In this document: positions 53,901 through 61,698 of the stretch, piece by piece
Layout of the letters: each line of letters opens with the position of its first letter
Position numbering within the stretch: the stretch's first letter is position 1
Source of the DNA: Gordonia polyisoprenivorans NBRC 16320 = JCM 10675
GTDB taxonomy: Bacteria > Actinomycetota > Actinomycetes > Mycobacteriales > Mycobacteriaceae
NCBI RefSeq assembly: GCF_000241325.1
Contig: NZ_BAEI01000075.1
Location: 103,058 to 167,057 of the forward strand
Direction of reading: 5' to 3'
Length of the DNA: 64,000 bases
The notes under the pieces: generated by a model
What the model was told of the DNA's origin: nothing
Databases searched by the model: none
What the model saw: only the letters and a program-made list of their open reading frames with translations
Made by a program: the position numbers and the translations under genes

Positions 53901-54517
53901 CGGAGGAGAAGACACGCAAGTGGCGTCAGTGGACCGCCGCGGTGGGTGTCGGCTGTATCGCTGCCGCGGTGATCACCGGCGTCCTCACCGGTGAACGCGT
54001 GGTGACGCGCTACCAGATCGAGCCGTTGCTCATCGTGTGGGTACTCGTCGCCGGTGGGGCGATCACACTCACCGTCCGTTGCACGAAAGTGCCTCCCGCA
54101 CTGGCATACAACCCGCCGGTCGTCGAAGGATTGGGCCGACGACTGCGCCGGCGGGTTCCCCTCGTCGTCGCAGTGGTGTTCATCGTCGCGATCGTCGTCA
54201 CCGCGTTCTGGGGTGACGCCACCCCGCCGAGCGCCCCGATCTACACCGCGGTGCTCGCCGCGGTGTGCAGCGCCGTCCTCGTCGCGTGCTCACTGTGGGG
54301 GTGGACCTCGGCGGCCCAGGTCTACACCTACGCAGCTCCCGCCGCGGTCCTCTCGGGGGCGATCGCCGCGGTCTTCGACGTCTGGGTCATCCCGGATTCG
54401 GCGCTGCCCCTGACCGTCCTCGTTCCGGTGATCGTGTGGTGGCTCTACCTCGCGGTGTTCCTGGGCAACGTCAAACCACGCACCTCCGAGGAGATGGGCT
54501 TGCGCCCGACCGACTGA
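50993..54517 (+). CDS. patatin-like phospholipase with DUF3376 and membrane domain
   Basis: 1174 residues. The N-terminal patatin domain has the oxyanion loop AMRGGVSMAVWIGG, the nucleophile Ser79 in GASAGG and the catalytic Asp near 295 in VIDGGVFDNIPI, so a Ser-Asp dyad is intact. A long helical middle region (about 400-840) corresponds to DUF3376. From about residue 865 to the end come six or seven transmembrane helices. Patatins hydrolyse acyl esters of phospholipids; here activity would be tied to the membrane. Function in this order is unknown. The 3' end overlaps the XRE regulator gene on the other strand by 73 bases. Confidence 0.9.
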   Translation: MSPDTSTSQTPTRTLRVALAMRGGVSMAVWIGGVIAELDLLRRATDDTPDTSGRAKIYRELLGEAHYKGVEFDILAGASAGGLNAVLFALAQSYGVVTDSIVRSTWENDGGLWDLLRSPSDNAAADRWSGFRAVDSVLSGDGRFLTLAVTAVNRIAAAPRLSKRQPPQALSVELAATLLPDPDKQVTTGRGGFSFTRRPGGLSSAYSTIPGLGDDESAAEVARQAMALAIRSTSSFPGAFEPATVYSIDSPEEIAPNSGGKPNMDRVFPFARAATGGDTAVGTTVSGDAPFLVIDGGVFDNIPIDRAIRAIQRAPASAPTERVLMYLDPQPPAQPEPIPVPATDNAQRRVLAKQTAQLSRWLNVIRSGMSMKSRQESAEDEITYIREHNDSVLALRGRTEELAAWLGTAKGPLPSIPVSRYIQSRIGSDAQHYSEILTAPHTMLFTPPFPAEPRTPIEPLISLRIKDALAQAYTRVTPGSTAAGSDSQAQSVMTRGDVTAAIDATQFLIAWARALEGAGKDAASALKPSLYRCGAVLLQARHLTVDTALASVAATPERWTDALVDGIAAQGRLTISTEVNCALKQGNSVDDAAFYSALSPSMTASGIGFTSGADSSALLTTLWGHLDEHLAALVTISAEADEEFWNESLYRALAQNFSTNGTYTCYNIVRLIAASGGPDTQSVIRYHQITGDEPPATADSDYLKALRADAVATQLEAWLKHDTAIDAIDPQQLSEWMAKIDGLERAEDKLCGTPLARFAGFLDWRWRASDWRWGRVNAASGIVDLLLPDDPRADAEQKTRQDARRYYKKRLQKEIVAEDPDAQAIPARGLGAITDLPSSYRVGLVSRASGLVIRALQPASIFPSPVKKSVVIIGVALLRVIPVLLGLIVDPLRLLIALAATLLTSFLLPGDSETGPALWYTVSFLTVIIGGLLVLRSLAADSKWRNMNRRLEQTVTGGPHESWLGALHFAEEKTRKWRQWTAAVGVGCIAAAVITGVLTGERVVTRYQIEPLLIVWVLVAGGAITLTVRCTKVPPALAYNPPVVEGLGRRLRRRVPLVVAVVFIVAIVVTAFWGDATPPSAPIYTAVLAAVCSAVLVACSLWGWTSAAQVYTYAAPAAVLSGAIAAVFDVWVIPDSALPLTVLVPVIVWWLYLAVFLGNVKPRTSEEMGLRPTD

Positions 54518-55323
54518 GTGGTGGTCGTGCGCCCTTGCGGCTCGCACTTCGAGAAGAGGTCCCTGGTTTGCTGGTCTGCCGGGAGAAATGTTTCGAGATG
54601 CAGTTCCTCCAGGGAGACGTCGGTCGCCGTCTCCAACTGGGTCGAGGCGCTGAAGAACCGCAGAATCCCTTCGGCGGAATCGAGTTCGAGAGTGAGAACG
54701 GGCCCGGCTCCTGGTGGCGCGCTGAGCACCTCTGGAACGTTCGACACGATGTCGTCGGCAAGCTCGAGATGGCGGGGATCGTGTGTGCGATTCGCCCGGT
54801 GGGTGACCTGTCGGTACAGATGGCCGGCCCAGGTGCTGAGATTGCGGATGCGGGTGGACATCCCGTCGGGGTGCAGGCACACACGCAGCACATTTACCGG
54901 CGGCTCGAGGAGTTCGGGTGCACATCCTGCCAGTAGACTTTCCGTCGCATCGTTGGCGTCGATGATGTTCCAATAGCCGTCCAGAATGAGTGCAGGATAG
55001 GGGCGATGGGCATCGAGCAGACCGCGTAAGCCATCCATCACGGCCGCGACCGAAGCGTCATCCCGATCACGGGCCTCGTACCGGGGCGCGTACCCGCCGG
55101 CAAGAAGTACTCGATTGCGCTCTCGAAGTGGTAGGTCCAATTGTTCGGCCAGATGGAGGAGCAGGTCGACACTGGGGCGCGCCTTGCCTGTCTCCACCCG
55201 GCTCACATGTCGACTGGACACACCGGAACGGTTCGACAGTTCCTGCTGGCTGAGCCTGCGGCGCTCTCGCCAGATCCGGAGCATGGCACCCGCGCTGTCG
55301 GCGTTCATGGGTGTCGCGGCCAT
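54445..55323 (-). CDS. XRE-family regulator with MmyB-like ligand domain
   Basis: 292 residues. N-terminal HTH (residues 10-70): WRERRRLSQQELSNRSGVSS and HVSRVETGKARPS. The rest resembles the MmyB-like ligand-binding domain, with PALILDGYWNIIDANDATESL and FFSASTQLETATDVSLEEL. Such regulators commonly control one neighbouring gene and may sense a fatty acid or similar ligand. It is divergent from the SnoaL-like gene, with a perfect 25-base palindrome between them. Its last 24 codons are antisense to the end of the patatin gene. Confidence 0.9.
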   Translation of the reverse strand: MAATPMNADSAGAMLRIWRERRRLSQQELSNRSGVSSRHVSRVETGKARPSVDLLLHLAEQLDLPLRERNRVLLAGGYAPRYEARDRDDASVAAVMDGLRGLLDAHRPYPALILDGYWNIIDANDATESLLAGCAPELLEPPVNVLRVCLHPDGMSTRIRNLSTWAGHLYRQVTHRANRTHDPRHLELADDIVSNVPEVLSAPPGAGPVLTLELDSAEGILRFFSASTQLETATDVSLEELHLETFLPADQQTRDLFSKCEPQGRTTTTQSVGRKPISSEVRGLTLPRNTAR

Positions 55324-55354
55324 GCACGAAAGAGTAGACGGCGCGCGTCCGGTG

Positions 55355-55379
55355 GGCCATGACCTCCGAGGTCATGGCC
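55355..55379. promoter_or_regulatory. 25-base perfect palindrome, probable XRE operator
   Basis: GGCCATGACCTC-C-GAGGTCATGGCC, 12-base arms around one base. It lies 32 bases upstream of the XRE start and 60 bases upstream of the SnoaL-like start. Confidence 0.8.
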
Positions 55380-55438
55380 ACACGCATCGGTCATCGTCAA
55401 ACTCTTTGAGGGAAACCTATTCCCGCAAGGAAGGAAGA

Positions 55439-55792
55439 ATGATGAACGACATCGCAGAGAAGTACCTGCAAACGTGGAACGCCACCGGGAACGACCGGGC
55501 GGATCTCCTTGCCGCCGTCTGGTCGCCGTCGGTCTCTTACGTTGATCCGCTCGCGGAAGTCAGCGGTCACGCCGGCGTGAGCGCTGTGATCGACGGTGTG
55601 CACGAACAGTTCCCCGAATTCGTGTTCTCCAGACTCAGCGACGTGGACGCGCACCATCGGCAACTGCGATTCCAATGGGGGCTCGGGCCGGCCGGATCAG
55701 AACCGGTGGTTGTCGGTTTCGACGTGATAGTCCTCGATGAGCAGGACAGGATCCACGACGTCCGTGGATTCCTCGACAAAGTGCCGGCCTGA
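55439..55792 (+). CDS. SnoaL-like small protein
   Basis: 117 residues in the NTF2/SnoaL fold: an opening helix AEKYLQTWNATG, then WSPSVSYVDPLAEVSGHAGV and a closing LDEQDRIHDVRGFLDKVP. The fold is used for small cyclases, isomerases and binding proteins; activity is unknown. Two ATG codons in a row follow AGGAAGGA. Probably the main target of the XRE regulator next to it. Confidence 0.85.
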   Translation: MMNDIAEKYLQTWNATGNDRADLLAAVWSPSVSYVDPLAEVSGHAGVSAVIDGVHEQFPEFVFSRLSDVDAHHRQLRFQWGLGPAGSEPVVVGFDVIVLDEQDRIHDVRGFLDKVPA

Positions 55793-55801
55793 CATTCCAC
55801 G

Positions 55802-55842
55802 CCACCGGAACCGGTGGAGTGCCGCAAGTATCGCGGCACTCC
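55802..55842 (+). terminator. tandem hairpins behind the SnoaL-like gene
   Basis: First CCACCGG-AA-CCGGTGG (55802-55817), then GGAGTGCCGC, 7-base loop, GCGGCACTCC (55816-55842). They share two bases, so only one can form at a time. Starts ten bases after the stop. Confidence 0.7.
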
Positions 55843-55890
55843 ATCCAACCTCTCCACGCAACCGCAGGCGCCACCCACTACCGTCAACGC

Positions 55891-57207
55891 ATGAACACGG
55901 TGCACGACCCCACTCCGCACGACCCCACCCCGCGCGATCCCGCCCGGCACCTGATTCGCTACGGCGGCAGTTTCTCGCCCGAGTTGATCGCCCGCGCGGA
56001 GGGCAGCTTCGTCTACACGGCCGAGGGCCGGCGCATCCTCGATTTCACCTCTGGGCAGATGTCGGCGATCCTGGGGCACTCGCATCCCGAGATCGTGGCG
56101 ACGGTGTCGCGGCAGGTCGCAACGCTCGATCACCTGTTCAGCGGGATGCTCTCCGAGCCGGTCCTCGAACTCGCGGCGCGACTGGCCGATTCGTTGCCCG
56201 CACCGCTGGAGAAGGTGCTGCTGTTGACCACCGGCGCCGAGTCGAACGAAGCTGCGATCCGACTCGCCAAACTCGTCACCGGCAAGCACGAGATCGTGTC
56301 GTTCGCGCGGTCGTGGCACGGCATGACGCATGCGGCCGCGGCAGCGACCTACAGCGCCGGTCGTGGCGGTTACGGTCCGGTGTCACCGGGGAACTACGCG
56401 CTGCCCACCCCGGACGCGTTCCGTCCCGATTTCACCCGTACCGACGGCACCCTGGATTGGGAACGACAGCTGGACTTCGGTTTCGGGCTCATCGACGCCC
56501 AGTCGGTCGGCTCGCTGGCCGCGTGCATCGTCGAGCCGATCCTCTCCTCCGGCGGTGTCATCGATCTGCCGCCGGGCTATCTGGCTGCGCTGCAACGCAA
56601 ATGCCGTGAGCGCGGCATGCTCCTCATCCTCGACGAGGCGCAGACCGGGTTGTGCCGCACCGGTGACTGGTATGCCTTCCAGCGCGACGGCGTGGTCCCC
56701 GACATCCTCACCCTGTCCAAGACGCTGGGCGCCGGACTGCCGCTCGCGGCGACCATCACCTCGGCGGAGATCGAGCAGACCGCCCACGACCGTGGGTTCT
56801 TGTTCTTCACCACCCATGTCTCCGACCCGCTGGTCGCCGCCGTCGGCAACACCGTTCTCGATGTGCTGGAACGTGATCGGCTCGACGAGCGCGCCACCGC
56901 CGCCGGAAAACTGTTGCGGGAGGGCTTGCGCGACATCGCTCGTCGCCATGCCGTCGTCGGCGACATCCGCGGGCGCGGGCTGCTGCAGGGACTCGAACTC
57001 GTCGAGCCCGGCGACCCCGACGCCGGCGCCGACCGGCTGGGCGCCGCGGTGACCCGTCGGTGCTTCGAGCTCGGGCTGCACATGAATGTGGTGCAGCTAC
57101 CGGGTATGGGCGGCACGTTCCGGATCGCTCCGCCACTCACCGCATCCGACGCCGAACTCGTGCTCGGCCTCGAGATCCTCGAGCAGGCGATCGCCGAGAG
57201 CGTCTGA
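55891..57207 (+). CDS. dgdA: 2,2-dialkylglycine decarboxylase
   Basis: 438-residue class III PLP aminotransferase-fold enzyme that decarboxylates 2,2-dialkylglycines such as 2-aminoisobutyrate and transfers the amino group to pyruvate. The sequence follows the known Burkholderia enzyme closely: DEAQTGLCRTGDW, LTLSKTLGAGLPLAATITSA with PLP Lys277, FFTTHVSDPL and NVVQLPGMGGTFRIAPPLT. An N-terminal HDPTPHDPTPRDP stretch is low-complexity. No regulator like DgdR is adjacent. Confidence is high for the family and good for the substrate. Confidence 0.88.
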   Translation: MNTVHDPTPHDPTPRDPARHLIRYGGSFSPELIARAEGSFVYTAEGRRILDFTSGQMSAILGHSHPEIVATVSRQVATLDHLFSGMLSEPVLELAARLADSLPAPLEKVLLLTTGAESNEAAIRLAKLVTGKHEIVSFARSWHGMTHAAAAATYSAGRGGYGPVSPGNYALPTPDAFRPDFTRTDGTLDWERQLDFGFGLIDAQSVGSLAACIVEPILSSGGVIDLPPGYLAALQRKCRERGMLLILDEAQTGLCRTGDWYAFQRDGVVPDILTLSKTLGAGLPLAATITSAEIEQTAHDRGFLFFTTHVSDPLVAAVGNTVLDVLERDRLDERATAAGKLLREGLRDIARRHAVVGDIRGRGLLQGLELVEPGDPDAGADRLGAAVTRRCFELGLHMNVVQLPGMGGTFRIAPPLTASDAELVLGLEILEQAIAESV

Positions 57208-57208
57208 G

Positions 57209-57694
57209 TCAGGCGTCTTTGGCGTCGAGCGCGGCGGCGACGTCCGCCGGGAACCCGCCGGTGGCGATCGGCCCCCACGACGTGGGCGTGACCCGGATCA
57301 GCGACTTGTTCTGCAGTCGCATCGCTGCACGGTATTCATCCCAATCGGGGTGCTCACCGGAGATCGACCGGAAGTAGTCGACGAGACCGTCCTCGGCGTC
57401 GGGCATGTCGAGGACCTCCGCGGTGCCGTCGACCTGCACCCACGGCCCGTTCCACTCGTCGGAGATGACGCACACGCTGACCTGCGGGCGCTTCTTGGCG
57501 TTGGTGGTTTTCGCGCGTCCCGGATAGGTGGCGATCACGATGCGCCCCTGGTCGTCGACGCCGCCGCTGACCGGCGAGATCTGCGGGGCGCCCGAGTCCC
57601 GGGTGGTGAGCAGCAACATCTTGTGGCGCGGCCGCAGGAACTCTTCGAGCTCGGCCTTCTCGACATCGGTGGCGGTGGCAATGGTTCTGGGCAT
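57209..57694 (-). CDS. PPOX-class FMN/F420-dependent flavoprotein
   Basis: 161 residues, split beta-barrel of the pyridoxamine-phosphate-oxidase type. Visible are LRPRHKMLLLTTRDSGAPQI, GRIVIATYPGRAKTTNAKKR and PWVQVDGTAEVLDMPDAED, which match the F420-binding group of mycobacterial Rv1155-like proteins. The reaction is unknown. Converges with dgdA with one base between stops. Confidence 0.85.
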   Translation of the reverse strand: MPRTIATATDVEKAELEEFLRPRHKMLLLTTRDSGAPQISPVSGGVDDQGRIVIATYPGRAKTTNAKKRPQVSVCVISDEWNGPWVQVDGTAEVLDMPDAEDGLVDYFRSISGEHPDWDEYRAAMRLQNKSLIRVTPTSWGPIATGGFPADVAAALDAKDA

Positions 57695-57810
57695 GTCTCC
57701 ACCGTAGGTGACGCACGGGTTCCGGCGGACACGTCTCGGTCCCGAGGTCGCCCGCCACGCCGGGCGCCGGGCTTATGGTGTGACAGACCCCGAGCGAAGG
57801 AGAGACCACC

Positions 57811-59862
57811 ATGTCCGATGCTCCGACCGTGGTGGCCCCACCGCCCACCGCAGGGCTTCGCGAATTGACCGTGCGCGGCGTGATTCTCGGCGGCCTGATC
57901 ACGCTGGTGTTCACCGCGGCCAACGTCTACCTGGGCCTCAAGGTGGGCCTGACCTTCGCCACGGCCATCCCGGCCGCGGTGATCTCGATGGCGGTGCTGC
58001 GCTTCTTCTCCCATCACTCCATCGTCGAGAACAACATCGTGCAGACGATCGCGTCGGCCGCGGGTACCTTGTCGGCGATCATCTTCGTCATCCCCGGTCT
58101 GGTGATGATCGGATGGTGGACCGGGTTCCCGTACTGGATCACCCTCGCGGTCTGCGCGGTCGGCGGCATCCTCGGCGTCATGTATTCGATTCCGCTGCGT
58201 CGGGCGCTGGTCACCGGCTCGGACCTGCCCTACCCGGAAGGTGTTGCCGCAGCTGAGGTCTTGAAGGTCGGCGAGACCTCCGAGGGCGTGGAGAGCAACC
58301 GGGCCGGCCTCAAGGCGATCATCATCGGTTCGGTCGGTTCGGCTCTGTTCGCCCTGCTGGCGAAGATGCGGATCTTCACCGACTCCGTGTCGGCGGTCTA
58401 CCGGATCGGCAGTGGCGGAAGCATGTTCGGCGCGAGCCTGTCGCTGGCCCTGATCGGCGTCGGCCATCTGGTGGGCCTGACCGTCGGTATCGCGATGCTC
58501 GTGGGTCTGGTCATCTCGTTCTTCATCCTGATGCCGATCTACTCGTGGGGCGATTTCACGGCCGCGACCGGCGCCATCGGCGACACCATCGACACCGTTT
58601 TCTCCTCCGACGTCCGGCTCATCGGCGCGGGGACCATCGCCGTCGCCGCCGTGTGGACTCTCCTCAAGATCATGCGGCCGATCATCACCGGTATCTCCGG
58701 CGCGCTCACCTCCGCGCGCTCACGCCGCGCCGGGGTCGCCGTCGACATCACCGAGCGCGACATCCCGTTCCCCTACGTCGGCGGCACCGTGCTGGTGATG
58801 CTCATCCCCATCGGGCTGCTGCTGTGGGATTTCGTCCACACCGCGAAAGCCGGCTCGTCGTCGATGCCGCTCGTCGGGTCGGCCGGCGGCATCATCACCG
58901 TCACCATCGTGTTCGTCGCCATCATCGGCCTGGTGGTCGCGGCGGTCTGTGGCTACATGGCCGGACTGATCGGGTCGTCGAACAGCCCGATCTCCGGTGT
59001 CGGCATCCTCGTGGTGATCATCGCCGCGGTGCTGATCAAGGTCGTCTATGGCACCGCGACCGGCGACCAAACCGACGCACTGATCGCGTACACGTTGTTC
59101 GCATCGGCGATCGTCTTCGGCGTGGCCACCATCTCCAACGACAACCTGCAAGACCTCAAGACCGGTCAACTGGTCGGTGCCACACCGTGGAAACAGCAGG
59201 TCGCACTCATCATCGGCGTGCTGTTCGGGTCGGCGGTCATCCCGCCGATCCTCGGGCTGATGAACGATTCGTTCGGCTTCGCCGGTATGCCCGGCGCCGG
59301 CGAGGACGCCCTGTCGGCGCCGCAGGCGCAACTGCTGTCCACCCTTGCCAAGGGCGTGCTCGGCGGGTCGCTGGACTGGGGTCTGCTCGGCATCGGCGCG
59401 CTCATCGGGATCGGCGTCATCATCGTCGACGAGGTGCTCGGGCGGACGACCGGGCGATTGCGGTTGCCTCCGCTGGCCGTCGGTATGGGCATGTACCTGC
59501 CGATGTCGTTGACGCTGATCATCCCGGTCGGCGCGATCCTCGGTGTGTTCTACAACAAGTGGGCCGACCGTAAGGGCGGCGACGTCGAGCAGAAGAAGCG
59601 GATCGGAGTGCTCATGGCCACCGGTCTGATCGTCGGCGAGAGTCTGTTCGGTGTGGTCTATGCGGCGATCGTCGCCGCCTCCGGGGACGATGGCGTGCTC
59701 GGGGTGGTCGGCGACTCCTTCGAGAATTACGCCAAGTGGCTCGGCATCGTGTTCTTCATCCTGCTCATCCTCGGGCTCTACAAGTGGGCCCAGCGGATCG
59801 CGGGGTCGATGGGCGGAACCGGGGTCGGGCCGAGCGAGCCCGTCGACGTCACCAAACGCTGA
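57811..59862 (+). CDS. OPT family oligopeptide transporter
   Basis: 683 residues, about 14-16 transmembrane helices. N-terminal LRELTVRGVILGGLITLVFT and VYLGLKVGLTFATAIPAAVI, the TGSDLPYPEGVAAAEVLKVG segment and the C-terminal GVGLLFG-type repeats typical of the prokaryotic OPT/YSL branch. It takes up small peptides or metal chelates with protons. The start has AAGGAG upstream. It converges with a TetR gene six bases beyond its stop. Confidence 0.9.
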   Translation: MSDAPTVVAPPPTAGLRELTVRGVILGGLITLVFTAANVYLGLKVGLTFATAIPAAVISMAVLRFFSHHSIVENNIVQTIASAAGTLSAIIFVIPGLVMIGWWTGFPYWITLAVCAVGGILGVMYSIPLRRALVTGSDLPYPEGVAAAEVLKVGETSEGVESNRAGLKAIIIGSVGSALFALLAKMRIFTDSVSAVYRIGSGGSMFGASLSLALIGVGHLVGLTVGIAMLVGLVISFFILMPIYSWGDFTAATGAIGDTIDTVFSSDVRLIGAGTIAVAAVWTLLKIMRPIITGISGALTSARSRRAGVAVDITERDIPFPYVGGTVLVMLIPIGLLLWDFVHTAKAGSSSMPLVGSAGGIITVTIVFVAIIGLVVAAVCGYMAGLIGSSNSPISGVGILVVIIAAVLIKVVYGTATGDQTDALIAYTLFASAIVFGVATISNDNLQDLKTGQLVGATPWKQQVALIIGVLFGSAVIPPILGLMNDSFGFAGMPGAGEDALSAPQAQLLSTLAKGVLGGSLDWGLLGIGALIGIGVIIVDEVLGRTTGRLRLPPLAVGMGMYLPMSLTLIIPVGAILGVFYNKWADRKGGDVEQKKRIGVLMATGLIVGESLFGVVYAAIVAASGDDGVLGVVGDSFENYAKWLGIVFFILLILGLYKWAQRIAGSMGGTGVGPSEPVDVTKR

Positions 59863-59868
59863 GGCTGC

Positions 59869-60489
59869 TCACTGCGCCGGTGGCTCGTCGACGACGATCG
59901 CCGACAGCGCCGCCAACATCTGCGCACCCCATGCCTCGTCGAGACCGTCCTCGCGATGCATGAGGGTGTGCAGAATGGCTGCGCCACCGAGCATTTCGAC
60001 GAAGATCGTCGGGTCCACGTCGACGCGCAGTTCTCCACGTTCGCGCGCGTCCATGAGGCGTTCGGCGACGCCGCCGAAGACTCCGGCGAAGCCCGCGAGC
60101 ACTCGCTGATGCACCGCCGGATCGGCGGCCATATCGGCGATCAGGCCCGGTAGCGCCGCCCGCGTCACGGGACTGCCGAACACCGCGCACACCTCCTCGA
60201 CCATCTGTGCCACATCCTCGGAGATCCGTCCGCTCTGCGGCACCAACGTGGTGAACCGGCCGAACGTGGCGTCGTGTACCAGGTGCGGCTTGGACTCCCA
60301 TCGCCGATAGATCGCGGTCTTGGTGGTGCCTGCACGATGCGCAACCGCGGCGACCGTCACCCCTGCATATCCGGTCTCGGCCAGCAGTTCACGTGCCGCG
60401 TCGAGTACCGCGGTATCGATGCTGTCGTCACGGGGCCGTCCGGCGGTTTTCCGGATTCCGCTGCGGGCGCTCGCGTCCTCTGCTGTCAT
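59869..60489 (-). CDS. TetR/AcrR family regulator
   Basis: 206 residues. HTH in LLAETGYAGVTVAAVAHRAG and TTKTAIYRRWESKPHLV; helical ligand domain of the TetR_C_11-like group (FGSPVTRAALPGLIADMAAD). It is divergent from the phosphotransferase operon, and the inverted repeat in the 39-base gap is the likely operator. Confidence 0.9.
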   Translation of the reverse strand: MTAEDASARSGIRKTAGRPRDDSIDTAVLDAARELLAETGYAGVTVAAVAHRAGTTKTAIYRRWESKPHLVHDATFGRFTTLVPQSGRISEDVAQMVEEVCAVFGSPVTRAALPGLIADMAADPAVHQRVLAGFAGVFGGVAERLMDARERGELRVDVDPTIFVEMLGGAAILHTLMHREDGLDEAWGAQMLAALSAIVVDEPPAQ

Positions 60490-60491
60490 AA

Positions 60492-60508
60492 CGCTACCGA
60501 GCGTAGCG
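60492..60508. promoter_or_regulatory. inverted repeat between TetR and phosphotransferase genes
   Basis: CGCTAC-CGAGC-GTAGCG, six-base arms and five-base spacer. It starts two bases before the TetR start codon and lies 20 bases before the phosphotransferase ATG, so a bound dimer would block both. Confidence 0.7.
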
Positions 60509-60528
60509 GAATGAGGAAGGAATCACCG

Positions 60529-61698
60529 ATGTCCGACACGGCGCCCCCACACAGCGGTCACACCCCGACGGTCGACACCCACGTCGACCCGTTACAGCGG
60601 TCGGCACGCGACACCTCCGAGGTTCCGCTCATCCTCGCCAACTGGATCGGCAGCCGCGGGGACTCACCTCGCGGTACACCCCAGCTGCACATCGATGCCG
60701 GTGTCGACGCGAACGGCATGTCGTCGGAGACGATCATGGTCGATGCGCATTGGCCCGACGGGGGTTCACCGACCGACGAGCGGTGGGTGATGCGCATGGC
60801 GCCGCGACCCGAGGACATCCCCGTCTTCGACACCTACCGGCTCGATCACCAATACGAGACGATGCGACTCGCCGCGGAGTCCACCGGCCTGCCGATCCCC
60901 CGGATGCGGTGGCTCGAGCCGACGGGCGCGCTGTTGGGGTCGCCCTTCTTCCTGATGGATCGCATCGACGGGCTCGTCCCACCCGACGTCATGCCCTACA
61001 CCTTCGGCGACAACTGGCTCTTCGATGCACCTGTGGAACACCAACGTGCCCTGCAGGATTCGACGGTCGAACTGGTGGCGCGGCTGCACTCGATCCCCGA
61101 GGCGTCGACGAGATTCGGATTCCTACGAGAGGGCCAACCGGCCGCGGACTCTGACCTGCGCAGCCGCCTCACCTGGCTGGCGCAGTGGTACGAGTCGTCG
61201 ACGACGATCGGCCGGTCCCCGCTGGTCGATCGGGCGCTGCCGTGGCTCGAGGACCACTTCCCCGACAACGTCGCCGCGTCGGATTCGGTACTCATCTGGG
61301 GTGATGCGCGGATCGGCAACGTGATCTACCAGGACTTCACCCCCGCGGCGATCCTCGACTGGGAGATGGCCACCCTCGGACCACGCGAGCTCGACGTGTC
61401 GTGGATGATCTTCGCGCACCAGGTCTTCCAGGAGCTCTGCGGACTCGCCGCGCTGCCCGGTATGCCACATTTCCTGCGGGAGAACGACGTCCGCGACACC
61501 TATCGAGAATTGACCGGAGTCGAACTCGGTGACCTGCGGTGGTTCTCGGTGTTCGCCGGCGTGATCTGGTGCTGTGTGTTCATGCGCGCCGGCGCCCGAC
61601 GCGTGCATTTCGGCGAGATCACCCGGCCCGCCGACGTCGACGCCGAACTCTTCTATCACCGTACCCTGCTGGAACGTCTCCTCGAGGAAGGACCGTAA
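60529..61698 (+). CDS. APH-fold phosphotransferase (ACAD10-like)
   Basis: 389 residues with the aminoglycoside-phosphotransferase/choline-kinase fold. The catalytic loop reads LIWGDARIGNVIY (Trp in the place of the usual His) and the metal-binding motif AILDWEMATLGPRELD. Proteins of this kind in mycolate bacteria may phosphorylate hydroxylated acyl-CoAs; drug resistance is unlikely to be its role. The start is ATG at MSDTAPPHS behind GAGGAAGGA. The stop TAA overlaps the next ATG (TAATG). Confidence 0.87.
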   Translation: MSDTAPPHSGHTPTVDTHVDPLQRSARDTSEVPLILANWIGSRGDSPRGTPQLHIDAGVDANGMSSETIMVDAHWPDGGSPTDERWVMRMAPRPEDIPVFDTYRLDHQYETMRLAAESTGLPIPRMRWLEPTGALLGSPFFLMDRIDGLVPPDVMPYTFGDNWLFDAPVEHQRALQDSTVELVARLHSIPEASTRFGFLREGQPAADSDLRSRLTWLAQWYESSTTIGRSPLVDRALPWLEDHFPDNVAASDSVLIWGDARIGNVIYQDFTPAAILDWEMATLGPRELDVSWMIFAHQVFQELCGLAALPGMPHFLRENDVRDTYRELTGVELGDLRWFSVFAGVIWCCVFMRAGARRVHFGEITRPADVDAELFYHRTLLERLLEEGP

